Below, piece after piece: positions 24,382 to 31,866 of a stretch of 64,000 nucleotides of DNA. Numbering within the stretch: position 1 is the stretch's first letter; the number at the start of each line of letters is the position of its first letter. Source of the DNA: Fictibacillus solisalsi. GTDB lineage: Bacteria; Bacillota; Bacilli; Bacillales; Fictibacillaceae. The translations under genes and the position numbers were made by a program. Under the pieces are notes generated by a model. That model had not been told where the DNA came from. It ran no database searches and saw only the letters and a list, made by a program, of their open reading frames with translations. The stretch lies in contig NZ_FNHW01000001.1 in the NCBI RefSeq assembly GCF_900103485.1, positions 3,121,057 through 3,185,056 of the forward strand, given 5' to 3'.

Positions 24382-25593
24382 TTATCCATTTATAACTCTC
24401 TTACCGAACTCGCTATTCCTTCTTGAAATGGTATCCAGGTAGAATTGCTCAAGCTTTTTATTCAAGGAATCCCAATGATAATTCTCCTCTACAAATGCTC
24501 TTGCATTGATCCTTATCTCCTCCAATTTCTCCGTGTCAGAGAGTAAATTTACAACAGCATCAGCAAAATCCTGATCGCTATCACGAACAACGGCGGATCT
24601 TGAATCGACAGCACCAATGGGGTCATTCACAATGGAGGTGGTTAAAACAGGAACCCCTGCGGACATAGCTTCCAACACCTTATTTTGCACTCCAGCACCT
24701 GTTTTTAACGGACAGATGAACAGCCTTGATTGATGTAAATACTCACGAATATCATCGACCTCTCCTGTGACGATAATATCTTTTTTATCCTTACAAAGTT
24801 GGATTAATTCTTTAGTTGGCTCCCGCCCAACAACATAAAAGGTAAAATCCGTAATTTTCTGCTTGATGAGCGGGTAAATATGTTCAATAAAGTAATGAAC
24901 ACCATGCCGATTTGGTTCGTACGACATGTTGCCTACAAAGATGAGATTTCTATTTGCAGGAAGTTGGTGTTGATAATGAAAATAATCCAGATCAACTCCA
25001 TTACTTATGGAAATTACTTTAGGCGAACTCCTTTCCACATTGTTTTTATCTACATGGGAAATAAAGATTGAACCATCAAACTCTTGAACAGCTTTTTTCT
25101 CCATCCGTTGAATGGCCTTTGCTTCATAGGTAAGAAAAGGATTTATAATAGATTTCTTAAAAGCTTTTCTACGCGTAAGATTTAATGAAATAGAATCCAC
25201 AAAATCAATGACATTCGGCAATTCTTTAAGCTCATCAAAATAAGGAGATGTTCTCACAAGCTGGGTATGCAAAATATCATAATGGCAGGTTTGCACCGCT
25301 TCTTTGATCGTTTTTCTAAATTCCTCAGACAGGTAATAAGAGACCTGCAATGGACTATTGGCAGTCATTCCTGCCAGCATGCTTCTCATTGCGGATATCT
25401 TATTAAATTTCACCGGAAAAAACTTTGAACACAGCGAGCTTATTTCTGTTACAGGAACTGGTTGATCAGAATAACTGATCAAGTGAATATCATGTCCCAA
25501 CTGCTTCAATCCCTTTAGCTGATTAAAAGCTCTTAGCTGGTCTCCCTTTCTGGGAGGAAACGGAATTCTTGGTGTGATAAAAAGGATGCGCAT
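24382..25593 (-). CDS. Glycosyltransferase family 4, first gene of the EPS operon
   Basis: This 403-residue GT-B protein opens with ILFITPRIPFPPRKGDQLRAFNQLKGL, typical of the EpsF/Stp1-like branch of GT4. Its C-terminal half has LIFVGNMSYEPNRHG and the donor-binding PLKTGAGVQNKVLEAMSAGVPVL. A strong AAGGAAGGTG site precedes the ATG, and the mRNA leader is about 140 bases long. It likely transfers mannose or another sugar onto the lipid-linked intermediate. Confidence 0.9.
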   Translation of the reverse strand: MRILFITPRIPFPPRKGDQLRAFNQLKGLKQLGHDIHLISYSDQPVPVTEISSLCSKFFPVKFNKISAMRSMLAGMTANSPLQVSYYLSEEFRKTIKEAVQTCHYDILHTQLVRTSPYFDELKELPNVIDFVDSISLNLTRRKAFKKSIINPFLTYEAKAIQRMEKKAVQEFDGSIFISHVDKNNVERSSPKVISISNGVDLDYFHYQHQLPANRNLIFVGNMSYEPNRHGVHYFIEHIYPLIKQKITDFTFYVVGREPTKELIQLCKDKKDIIVTGEVDDIREYLHQSRLFICPLKTGAGVQNKVLEAMSAGVPVLTTSIVNDPIGAVDSRSAVVRDSDQDFADAVVNLLSDTEKLEEIRINARAFVEENYHWDSLNKKLEQFYLDTISRRNSEFGKRVING

Positions 25594-25624
25594 ATCTTCA
25601 CCTTCCTTATAGTAACTAAGCCTC

Positions 25625-25640
25625 GTTCTATTTAGAGAAC
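25625..25640. promoter_or_regulatory. SinR-like palindrome in the EPS operon leader (downstream copy)
   Basis: GTTCTATTTAGAGAAC reads on the minus strand as GTTCTCT-AA-ATAGAAC, one half being an exact SinR half-site GTTCTYT. It is 80 bp from a nearly identical second copy and 32 bases before the first start codon. Confidence 0.7.
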
Positions 25641-25704
25641 AGAATGAGTAAAAAAATAAAAATGCACCTAAACTATTATTTTACAATAACTATTACCAAT
25701 TTTT

Positions 25705-25720
25705 GTTCTATCTAGAGAAC
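25705..25720. promoter_or_regulatory. SinR-like palindrome in the EPS operon leader (promoter-proximal copy)
   Basis: GTTCTATCTAGAGAAC differs from the 25625 copy at one position. On the minus strand it begins 15 bases after the -10 element, at about +9 of the transcript, where a bound repressor would block initiation or early elongation. Confidence 0.75.
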
Positions 25721-25735
25721 AGTCCTTATGCCCTA

Positions 25736-25763
25736 ATTATATGTATATAATTAGCAAAGTCAA
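25736..25763 (-). promoter_or_regulatory. Sigma-A promoter of the exopolysaccharide operon
   Basis: On the minus strand TTGACT (25758-25763) and a perfect TATAAT (25736-25741) are separated by 16 bases. No other promoter of this quality is seen in the 264-base gap, and the galE terminator ends just upstream. Confidence 0.85.
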
Positions 25764-25784
25764 CCAATAAATGGTTAAATCAAG

Positions 25785-25825
25785 AAAAAAATAAATAAAA
25801 AAGACCTCGGACTCCTACCAAGGTC
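25785..25825 (-). terminator. Rho-independent terminator of galE
   Basis: On the minus strand a stem built from GACCT-GG and CC-AGGTC arms (25803-25825) is followed by a TTTTTTATTTATTTTTTT tract. It separates galE from the EPS operon promoter. Confidence 0.9.
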
Positions 25826-25857
25826 ATAATATGTCGATTTTAGTCTTAAAAAGATTA

Positions 25858-26883
25858 TTATTGTAACACCTTACCCCTGAAACCATTTACATTGTTCTTC
25901 TGCCATTTCCAGGCATCACGGCACATCTCATATATATCTTTCTCTGCCTTCCATCCCAATTTGCTTTGTGCCTTCGACGGGTCTGCATAACTGATCGCCA
26001 CATCTCCCGGCCGCCGATCACACACATCAAATGGGATTTTTACACCAATTACTTGTTCAAAGGCGTGCAGAACTTGAAGGACACTATAGCCAATACCGGT
26101 CCCAAGATTGTAAGCTTCAATACCTTTACTGTTTAAGACTTTAGCCAAAGCTTTTAAGTGGCCTTTCGCCAGATCTACGACATGGATGTAGTCTCTCACG
26201 CCCGTACCGTCCGCTGTCTCATAGTTATCGCCGAACACTTGGAGCTTAGGCAGTTTTCCAACTGCTACTTGAGTGATATAAGGAATTAAATTGTTGGGTA
26301 TTCCATTTGGATCTTCTCCGATTTTCCCACTTTCATGAGCGCCAATAGGGTTAAAATAACGCAACAATGAAATGCTCCATTCATTATCAGACACCCAAAG
26401 ATCTCGAAGAATTTCCTCGATCATTAATTTTGTGCGGCCATACGGATTGATAGCATCTAGTGGTGTCGTTTCTGTGATTGGGACCTTGTCGGTCAAACCA
26501 TAAACTGTGGCGGATGAACTGAACACCAGGTTCTTCACTCCAAATTGCTGCATGACTTCACAAAGCACCAACGTCCCGGCTACATTATTATGATAGTAGA
26601 AAAGCGGCTTAGAAACGGATTCACCAACGGCTTTTAGACCGGCGAAATGTATAACTGCTTCAATAGAGTAACTTGTGAATACCCTCATTACTTCATTTTT
26701 ATCTAATAAGTCTACGTGTTCGAAGATCAAAGACTTCCCTGTTATCTCACGAACCTGTTCTATTGATTCAACGTGGCTGTTCGATAAATTATCCAGTACA
26801 ATAATCTCATACCCTGCATTCAATAACTCAATACACGTATGGCTTCCGATAAAACCAGATCCACCGGTGACTAAAATGGCCAT
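25858..26883 (-). CDS. galE: UDP-glucose 4-epimerase
   Basis: This 341-residue extended SDR has the N-terminal NAD-binding motif GGSGFIGSH (residues 7-15), VIHFAGLKAVGES, the catalytic YGRTK (Y-x-x-x-K) and the FNPIGAHESG segment typical of GalE. It interconverts UDP-glucose and UDP-galactose, or the N-acetyl forms. It forms its own transcription unit upstream of the EPS operon and probably supplies its donor sugars. A SinR-type half-site lies next to its promoter, which suggests shared control. Confidence 0.95.
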   Translation of the reverse strand: MAILVTGGSGFIGSHTCIELLNAGYEIIVLDNLSNSHVESIEQVREITGKSLIFEHVDLLDKNEVMRVFTSYSIEAVIHFAGLKAVGESVSKPLFYYHNNVAGTLVLCEVMQQFGVKNLVFSSSATVYGLTDKVPITETTPLDAINPYGRTKLMIEEILRDLWVSDNEWSISLLRYFNPIGAHESGKIGEDPNGIPNNLIPYITQVAVGKLPKLQVFGDNYETADGTGVRDYIHVVDLAKGHLKALAKVLNSKGIEAYNLGTGIGYSVLQVLHAFEQVIGVKIPFDVCDRRPGDVAISYADPSKAQSKLGWKAEKDIYEMCRDAWKWQKNNVNGFRGKVLQ

Positions 26884-26933
26884 AATTCTCCCCCAATCCT
26901 ATTTTCAACGCGTTCGATAAAAGTAACGTTTTT

Positions 26934-26953
26934 GTTCTTTATAGTGAATTATA
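26934..26953 (-). promoter_or_regulatory. galE extended -10 promoter with SinR-type half-site
   Basis: On the minus strand TGTTATAAT, an extended -10 (hexamer at 26948-26953), has no clear -35. The plus-strand sequence GTTCTTT (26934-26940), an exact SinR half-site, lies over the expected transcription start. Only a single half-site is convincing here. Confidence 0.5.
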
Positions 26954-27025
26954 ACATTAATTTACAAATATACGCATTATGAAAATTCACTGGAGTGGAA
27001 TCAAAATGGCTGGTCCATAATAAGA

Positions 27026-27089
27026 AGCCTGAAGGTCTGTTATCCTTCAGGCTCACTAGGGGGTCTTGCTTGTCATGGGGTCAAGCAAG
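27026..27089. other. Two perfect hairpins in the galE-rrf2 gap (26884-27224)
   Basis: The first hairpin has 10-bp arms AGCCTGAAGG (27026-27035) and CCTTCAGGCT (27044-27053). The second has 8-bp arms CTTGCTTG (27065-27072) and CAAGCAAG (27082-27089). Neither has a proper T-run, though TTCTTATTAT follows the first on the minus strand. They may be the 3' end of the rrf2 transcript or a structured RNA. The rest of the 341-base gap holds the galE promoter and no convincing gene. Confidence 0.5.
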
Positions 27090-27224
27090 TAAAAGGGTTA
27101 TATATGTTATCCCCAAATTATGCAGGAAATAAACGGGTTAATTGGTGGCTCGATGCCACACACCTTAATAAGTTATTTTAAAGTACCTGCCTTTCCAATC
27201 ATCATAAAGTGCAATTAACGGCCA

Positions 27225-27653
27225 TCAATCACAGCCGCTATTTTGTTCTTGATTTACAAGATCGACAACTTCTTTAATGGTATAGTTCTTTAAAAACTCA
27301 CCCAAATGTTCTTCCGCACCTAAGAAAATTGTAAATAATACTCTTTTCATATTCGCGCCCACAATACAATTTTCATTTGAATCAGGACACTTAGGCTGCA
27401 GAGCACCTTCAGAGGTTATCCTATATATATCCCAAAGATTAACTTCACTAAGGTCTAGAGTAAAAATAAATCCGCCGCCGGTTCCTTCTTTTGATTTTAT
27501 AAATCCATGTTTTTTTAACAAGCTTAACACTTTACGAATGCGTACCGGGTGGACACCGGCACTCTCTGAGATAGCATCACTTGTTGACATCCTGTCCAGC
27601 TGCAACGCAAGAAAAGTTAAACTATGAATGGCAAGAGTAAAATCACTATTCAT
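27225..27653 (-). CDS. Rrf2 family transcriptional regulator, probable thiol/redox sensor
   Basis: This 142-residue protein has a winged helix-turn-helix (SDAISESAGVHPVRIRKVLS, about 25-44, then the wing around GTGGGF) and an Rrf2 dimerisation helix. It contains three cysteines: C89 and C96 in the PKCPDSNENC loop, where IscR and NsrR hold Fe-S ligands, and C141 at the end. The spacing differs from the Fe-S members, so a thiol switch is as likely as a cluster. Its promoter carries the same operator as the neighbouring genes, so it probably represses itself and the divergent thioredoxin/DJ-1 region. Confidence 0.9.
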   Translation of the reverse strand: MNSDFTLAIHSLTFLALQLDRMSTSDAISESAGVHPVRIRKVLSLLKKHGFIKSKEGTGGGFIFTLDLSEVNLWDIYRITSEGALQPKCPDSNENCIVGANMKRVLFTIFLGAEEHLGEFLKNYTIKEVVDLVNQEQNSGCD

Positions 27654-27728
27654 GGCCCTACCCCCTAAGAAATAAAAAAGCCCTTTAATATACAGTTACC
27701 TTTTCATCTTTTAATAATTATAATATAA

Positions 27729-27763
27729 TGTAATATTAAATATTACAGTTTGGCTTGTCAAGC
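27729..27763 (-). promoter_or_regulatory. rrf2 promoter with Rrf2-type operator
   Basis: On the minus strand a perfect TTGACA (27758-27763) and TAATAT (27735-27740) are 17 bases apart. The inverted repeat AATGTAA-N9-TTACAGT (27729-27751) covers the spacer and the -10 element. Its geometry is identical to that at the two promoters at 28.1 and 28.2 kb. Confidence 0.8.
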
Positions 27764-27836
27764 AATTATGGAAACCGTTGTCGCCACTTTTGCTGATGAA
27801 AAAGCAATTCGATGCCTTGTATAGGCAGTTCTTCAT

Positions 27837-27971
27837 TTAAATATCCCATTGTTTTTTAACTTGTTGTTCTGCTATTTTTTTTATTTTTTTCCATGTCATT
27901 TCTTTATTTACAATAACATTGGTTTGATAATTTCTATCTAAAAAATTAACTGTAACGAATACTTCAATCAT
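27837..27971 (-). CDS. 44-residue small protein, possible BA3454-type stress protein
   Basis: An open frame of 44 codons begins MIEVFVTVNFLDRNYQTN and ends EQQVKKQWDI. It is preceded by a very strong AAAGGAGGAAGG site and by a promoter carrying the Rrf2-type operator, so it is almost certainly a real gene. The protein is mixed beta-then-helix, without membrane segments or cysteines. From memory it resembles the short proteins annotated as BA3454 family stress response protein in bacilli, but I cannot verify this. Its role is unknown. It lies between rrf2 and the trxA side and is read in the rrf2 direction. Confidence 0.8.
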   Translation of the reverse strand: MIEVFVTVNFLDRNYQTNVIVNKEMTWKKIKKIAEQQVKKQWDI

Positions 27972-28074
27972 CGTTTTCCTTCCTCCTTTGAACGTTTTTC
28001 CACGTCCGAGTCATCATCTATAAAATTATTTAAGCGCATGTGATACAATATTTAAGCTCGTTCCCTCTAGCTAT

Positions 28075-28115
28075 ACTGTAAATTTAATCATTACAGTTTA
28101 TGAGGTCAACTGTAA
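28075..28115 (-). promoter_or_regulatory. Promoter and operators of the 44-residue gene
   Basis: On the minus strand TTGACC (28104-28109) and TAAATT (28081-28086) are 17 bases apart. A perfect ACTGTAA-N9-TTACAGT repeat (28075-28097) covers the -10 and spacer. An extra ACTGTAA half-site (28109-28115) touches the -35. Confidence 0.8.
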
Positions 28116-28244
28116 ATTAATGGAGTTATCGGCTTCTACTTCTTTGCTCATGGATTCGGCATCAAAAATCTGCTTCAGGTGAAAAACAAAAATAAGATGA
28201 GAACTTTTCATCGGTGTATACCCACTAAGGATGGTTAATTTTCC

Positions 28245-28279
28245 TTGACTTCACAAACTGTAAACATTAAAATTACAGT
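28245..28279 (+). promoter_or_regulatory. Promoter and operator reading toward trxA
   Basis: On the plus strand TTGACT (28245-28250) and TAAAAT (28268-28273) are 17 bases apart. A perfect ACTGTAA-N9-TTACAGT repeat (28257-28279) sits in the same phase as at the minus-strand promoters. The leader to trxA would be about 210 bases. Confidence 0.8.
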
Positions 28280-28382
28280 AATTCCTTTTGAACAGGAAGC
28301 AATCCATTTGGAAAGTGGCTTTTAAAATAGATTAGTTTGTTAGGGACATTTACCAGAGACCATTAACTGCAAACTATGCAAA

Positions 28383-28405
28383 CTGTAATTTTTTTAATTA
28401 CATTT
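28383..28405. promoter_or_regulatory. Fourth Rrf2-type operator before trxA
   Basis: ACTGTAA-N9-TTACATT matches the other operators except for one base in the second arm. No good -35/-10 pair accompanies it, so it may be an auxiliary site. The 518-base gap 27972-28489 otherwise holds only these regulatory elements. Confidence 0.65.
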
Positions 28406-28489
28406 AAAAAAAGGGGGGTAATTTTGTATTTTTTGTAAGCAAAAAAATACTTTCATTAAAATTATAAGAATGAATCGGAGGATATATTA

Positions 28490-28804
28490 ATGGCTATCTC
28501 ACACGTAACAGATCAAACATTTAGCAGTGAAATGAAAGAGGGATTAGTTTTAGTGGATTTTTGGGCACCATGGTGTGGTCCTTGTAAAATGATTGCACCT
28601 GTATTGGAGGAAATCGATGGTGAAATGGGTGACAACGTTAGTATTATCAAGCTTAATGTAGATGAAAACGCAGAAACCGCAGGGAAATTTGGAGTCATGA
28701 GCATTCCAACATTGATTCTTTTCAAAGACGGAGTGGCTGTAGATAAGGTTATTGGGTTCCATCCAAAAGAAGCTTTGACAGAAATAATTTCAAAGCATAT
28801 GTAA
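28490..28804 (+). CDS. trxA: Thioredoxin
   Basis: This 104-residue cytosolic thioredoxin has the active site WCGPC at residues 28-32 in [11 protein letters not shown], the buried Asp in VDFW, and the cis-proline segment MSIPTL. A CGGAGG site lies eight bases before the ATG. It restores protein disulfides to thiols. Its place under Rrf2-type operators and beside DJ-1 and reductase genes suggests a stress-induced paralogue rather than the housekeeping copy. Confidence 0.93.
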   Translation: MAISHVTDQTFSSEMKEGLVLVDFWAPWCGPCKMIAPVLEEIDGEMGDNVSIIKLNVDENAETAGKFGVMSIPTLILFKDGVAVDKVIGFHPKEALTEIISKHM

Positions 28805-28837
28805 TACAGACTTTTTGAAAAGGGGATAAATCTATAT

Positions 28838-29239
28838 CTGAGCATACAAAATTTGATATACCGATCTCATTTCTAAACCTTTCACCGATTGTGCGTTGGA
28901 AGTTCTTCAGCTGATGCTTTTCGCAATCCACTAGAACTTGCACAGCTGGTACAAATGATCATCTATGGGGAAATCAAAAATTACAAGGCTTTTTGAAGCA
29001 AGCTTACAATGAGAAAGTTCTTGTAACAGGAATTTGTGCAGGGGCTGTTACCGTTGCTAAAACTTGCTTTCTGGAAGAGAAGCCACTTGCTATCCAGTAG
29101 ACGTTCAAAAGTACGAATTGATAGCTGTTGACGTTACCTATGTTGAACAACATGTTGCATACGATGATATTATTACTGGCGATGGTCCACAAGGGGCCAA
29201 AGAATTTGGAAAAGCCCTTGTTAAAGCATTACGTTAGTT
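28838..29239 (+). pseudogene. Decayed DJ-1/PfpI family gene
   Basis: The stretch between trxA and the intact PfpI gene encodes a DJ-1/PfpI protein only in pieces. One frame reads DHLWGNQKLQGFLKQAYNEK and then VLVTGICAGAVTVAKT, with the GICAG nucleophile elbow, and stops at a TAG after PLAIQ. A second frame continues ATCYPVDVQKYE through DDIITGDGPQGAKEFGKALV and ends at the TAG near 29239. A frameshift around 29080 and a lost start show it is broken. It is not a copy of its intact neighbour. Confidence 0.8.
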
Positions 29240-29350
29240 ACATTTTAGTTGGATAGAGAGTGGTTCGGAAGCAATTTCGAGCCCACCTCTTCCATTAATT
29301 ATAAGCATTTTTTTGAGAAAGTTTTTGCGATTACAAGGAGGGCTTTTAGA

Positions 29351-29863
29351 TTGGACAAAAAAATTGCTACACTTATCACCAATTTATTTGAGGATGTTGA
29401 ATTTACAGAACCTGCAGAAGCTTTCAAAGAAGCTGGTCATCAAGTAATTACAATTGATAAACATGCAGGAAAAGAAGTCACTGGTAAAAAAGGCGCAACC
29501 GTAAAAATTGATAAAGCCATTGATGAGGTTAATCCTGCAGACTTTGATGCTTTGCTTATTCCAGGTGGTTTCTCCCCTGATTTACTACGTGAAGATGACC
29601 GCTTTGGTCAATTCGCAAAAGAATTTATCCAAGAAGGCAAACCTGTTTTTGCCATTTGCCATGGACCACAAGTATTGATCGATACAGACCTGTTAAAAGG
29701 CATCAACATAACTGGTTTCAAATCTATTCGTAATGATTTAAAAAATGCAGGGGCTAACTACAAAGATGAAGAAGTTGTGGTAAGCAACAATATTGTGACT
29801 AGCCGTTTTCCAGATGATATCCCGGCATTCAATCGTGAAGCGCTAAAACTATTAGCAAAATAA
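29351..29863 (+). CDS. DJ-1/PfpI family protein (YraA/YfkM-like protease/deglycase)
   Basis: This 170-residue protein has the PfpI pattern: LITNLFEDVEFTEP near the start with the acidic residue, FDALLIPGG in the middle, and AICHGPQVL with the nucleophile Cys-His. Family members are implicated in repair or degradation of glycated or oxidatively damaged proteins. The frame is open to 29249, but AAGGAGGG at 29335-29342 sits eight bases before a TTG at 29351, which also matches the family's N-terminus. Confidence 0.88.
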   Translation: MDKKIATLITNLFEDVEFTEPAEAFKEAGHQVITIDKHAGKEVTGKKGATVKIDKAIDEVNPADFDALLIPGGFSPDLLREDDRFGQFAKEFIQEGKPVFAICHGPQVLIDTDLLKGINITGFKSIRNDLKNAGANYKDEEVVVSNNIVTSRFPDDIPAFNREALKLLAK

Positions 29864-29962
29864 AAGAATGTAGCGTTGGTTTATATTATTTTCACCATAA
29901 GTGGTATGTAATATTGTTGTCAGATACAACCTAAAAAGAATTTTTCAAGGAGGGTTCATACA

Positions 29963-30679
29963 ATGTCATTAATCGGAAAACGTGTAGTCGTAATAGGAGG
30001 TACTTCTGGTATCGGATTATCCGCAGCAAAGGCATTTCTTGATGAATCTGCTCAAGTCATTATTGCAAGTCGTTCTGAGGCAAAACTATCGGAGGCAAAG
30101 AATGTACTCGGTGGTAATGTGGAAGCATACAATATTGATTTTCGCAGTGAAGAAAAACTAGCTGACTTTTTTAAAATGGTAGGGAATTTTGATCACCTTG
30201 TCGTTACGGCAGGTGAAGGTGCAATGGGTCATTTTAGTGACTTACCTGTTGCGGATGTTAGAGAAGCGTTTGATAGTAAGTTTTGGGGGCAATACTCAAC
30301 CGTTCGTGCTGCTATTCCGTACTTAAATGATACCAGTTCTATCACATTGACCTCTGGTGTTTATGGAATCCGTCCTCCACAGGGGGCAACTACACTTGCC
30401 TCGATCAATTCAGCGATCGATGGATTGGTTAGAGGGCTTTCAGTAGACCTGGCCCCTATACGGGTAAATGTTGTTTCACCTGGTATCGTAGACACCCCAC
30501 TCTACGGAGGGATGCCTGACGAGCAAAGACAAAATTTATACAGCAACATTGCACAGCAGCTACCTGTTAATCGCGTGGCACAGCCTGAAGACATTGCTGA
30601 GGCCTACGTGTACTTAGTGAAAAATGGTTTTACAACCGGTACTGCTCTTCTTATTGATGGCGGAGCTCATTTGGTGTAA
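29963..30679 (+). CDS. SDR family protein lacking the catalytic Tyr-x-x-x-Lys
   Basis: This 238-residue short-chain dehydrogenase fold has the cofactor motif GGTSGIG (residues 12-18), a LVVTAGEG strand and the terminal TGTALLIDGG. The active-site Ser is kept (S131 in TLTSGVYG). At the place of Y-x-x-x-K the sequence is LASIN (L145 to N149), so both catalytic residues are missing. It may be a binding protein or use other chemistry. An AAGGAGG site precedes the ATG, and a strong terminator follows. Confidence 0.88.
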   Translation: MSLIGKRVVVIGGTSGIGLSAAKAFLDESAQVIIASRSEAKLSEAKNVLGGNVEAYNIDFRSEEKLADFFKMVGNFDHLVVTAGEGAMGHFSDLPVADVREAFDSKFWGQYSTVRAAIPYLNDTSSITLTSGVYGIRPPQGATTLASINSAIDGLVRGLSVDLAPIRVNVVSPGIVDTPLYGGMPDEQRQNLYSNIAQQLPVNRVAQPEDIAEAYVYLVKNGFTTGTALLIDGGAHLV

Positions 30680-30701
30680 GTGAGCATTAATATGTTATTT
30701 T

Positions 30702-30741
30702 TGTGGCTATACTACAACAATGTATAGCCACATTTTTTTTT
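30702..30741 (+). terminator. Rho-independent terminator after the SDR gene
   Basis: TGTGGCTATAC (30702-30712) pairs perfectly with GTATAGCCACA (30722-30732) over a nine-base loop, followed by nine or more T residues. It closes the trxA/DJ-1/SDR unit. Confidence 0.93.
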
Positions 30742-30811
30742 AAAAATAATAATCCAGTTTTTCAATAAATGGTAATAATGGAATTGTCGTTCAAGAAAAA
30801 CAAGGTGAGCT

Positions 30812-31729
30812 TTGAAAGGAATGATGAAATTGAGTGTACATGACCATGAAATAATATTGAGAATGAAGCATTCACTTGAAAAACGTATCGTAACTTTAGC
30901 TGATGGAACCTTTCTTCCAAGTATTGGTCAAGGAACATGGTACATGGGTGAAAATCCTCAATCGAAAAACAAAGAAATCAAAGCTTTGCAACTTGGAATA
31001 GAACTAGGCATGAAGCTAATCGATACGGCTGAAATGTACGGAAATGGCGATTCCGAACGTTTGGTTGGTGAGGTAATCAAGGGGCGTAGAGATAAAGTTT
31101 TTTTAGTATCGAAAGTATATCCTCATCATTCCGGGTTAGATTTGATTGAAAGCGCATGTGAAAATAGTCTAAAACGATTAGGAACAGATTATCTTGATTT
31201 GTACCTTTTACACTGGAGAGGCCGTGTTCCTTTGGCAGAAACGATTGAAGGAATGGAGAAACTGCGCAGGGATGGTAAAATTGCAAGATGGGGAGTTTCT
31301 AATTTTGATACGGAAGATATGATTGAATTGTGGAATACCCCTAACGGAAAAAAATGTGTGACAAATCAAGTGTTATATCATCTAGGTTCTAGAGGAATTG
31401 ATTATGATCTCCTCCCCTGGCATCATGAACATAACATGCCAATTATGGCCTATAGTCCCCTGGCCCAGGGAGGAAGCTTAAGAAGACAATTACTAAGCGA
31501 TCCAACCATCATTGAGATTGCGGAAAAATACAATATGCAACCATTACAAATTGCTCTTGCGTGGACCATTCGTTCGAACAACGTAATTGCTATCCCAAAA
31601 GCTGTTAAGGAAGAACATGTTTTAGCCAATGCTCAAGCTGCTACGATTCAATTGACCATAGAAGATCTGAACAGACTTGACGAGGTATTTCCAAAACCAA
31701 CAAGAAAAACACCTTTGGATATAATCTGA
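30812..31729 (+). CDS. Aldo/keto reductase
   Basis: This protein of about 305 residues has the AKR (alpha/beta)8 pattern and the full catalytic tetrad: Asp and Tyr in DTAEMYGNG, Lys in VSKVYP and His in LLHW. The C-terminal cofactor segment is RSNNVIAIPKAVKEEH. It reduces aldehydes or ketones with NADPH and fits a role against reactive carbonyls in this stress island. The start is uncertain: TTG 30812 with AAGGTGA close by, ATG 30821/30824, or ATG 30863 where the domain begins. Confidence 0.9.
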   Translation: MKGMMKLSVHDHEIILRMKHSLEKRIVTLADGTFLPSIGQGTWYMGENPQSKNKEIKALQLGIELGMKLIDTAEMYGNGDSERLVGEVIKGRRDKVFLVSKVYPHHSGLDLIESACENSLKRLGTDYLDLYLLHWRGRVPLAETIEGMEKLRRDGKIARWGVSNFDTEDMIELWNTPNGKKCVTNQVLYHLGSRGIDYDLLPWHHEHNMPIMAYSPLAQGGSLRRQLLSDPTIIEIAEKYNMQPLQIALAWTIRSNNVIAIPKAVKEEHVLANAQAATIQLTIEDLNRLDEVFPKPTRKTPLDII

Positions 31730-31820
31730 AATGAATTTGGTCTATCACCAAGAAGAACAACTGGTTTATTGTACCTTCTGCCTGAATTGGATGTTCCATT
31801 GAAATATAAGCAAAGAAAAT

Positions 31821-31848
31821 AGAAGGCCTGCAGTCACAGGCCTTCTTT
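31821..31848. terminator. Terminator after the aldo/keto reductase gene
   Basis: AGAAGGCCTG (31821-31830) pairs with CAGGCCTTCT (31837-31846) over a six-base loop, with T-rich sequence on both outer sides. It can act in both directions. Confidence 0.75.
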
Positions 31849-31866
31849 GAAAAACCGCTCTTATTC

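Noticed and set aside
25594-25735. Riboswitch or antitermination RNA in the EPS leader
   Set aside because: Apart from the two SinR-like palindromes, no extended stem structure or known riboswitch core was recognised in the roughly 140-base leader.
29249-29350. N-terminal extension of the PfpI-type protein
   Set aside because: The family begins at the TTG 29351, which has AAGGAGGG in front. The upstream codons show no homology or start signal.
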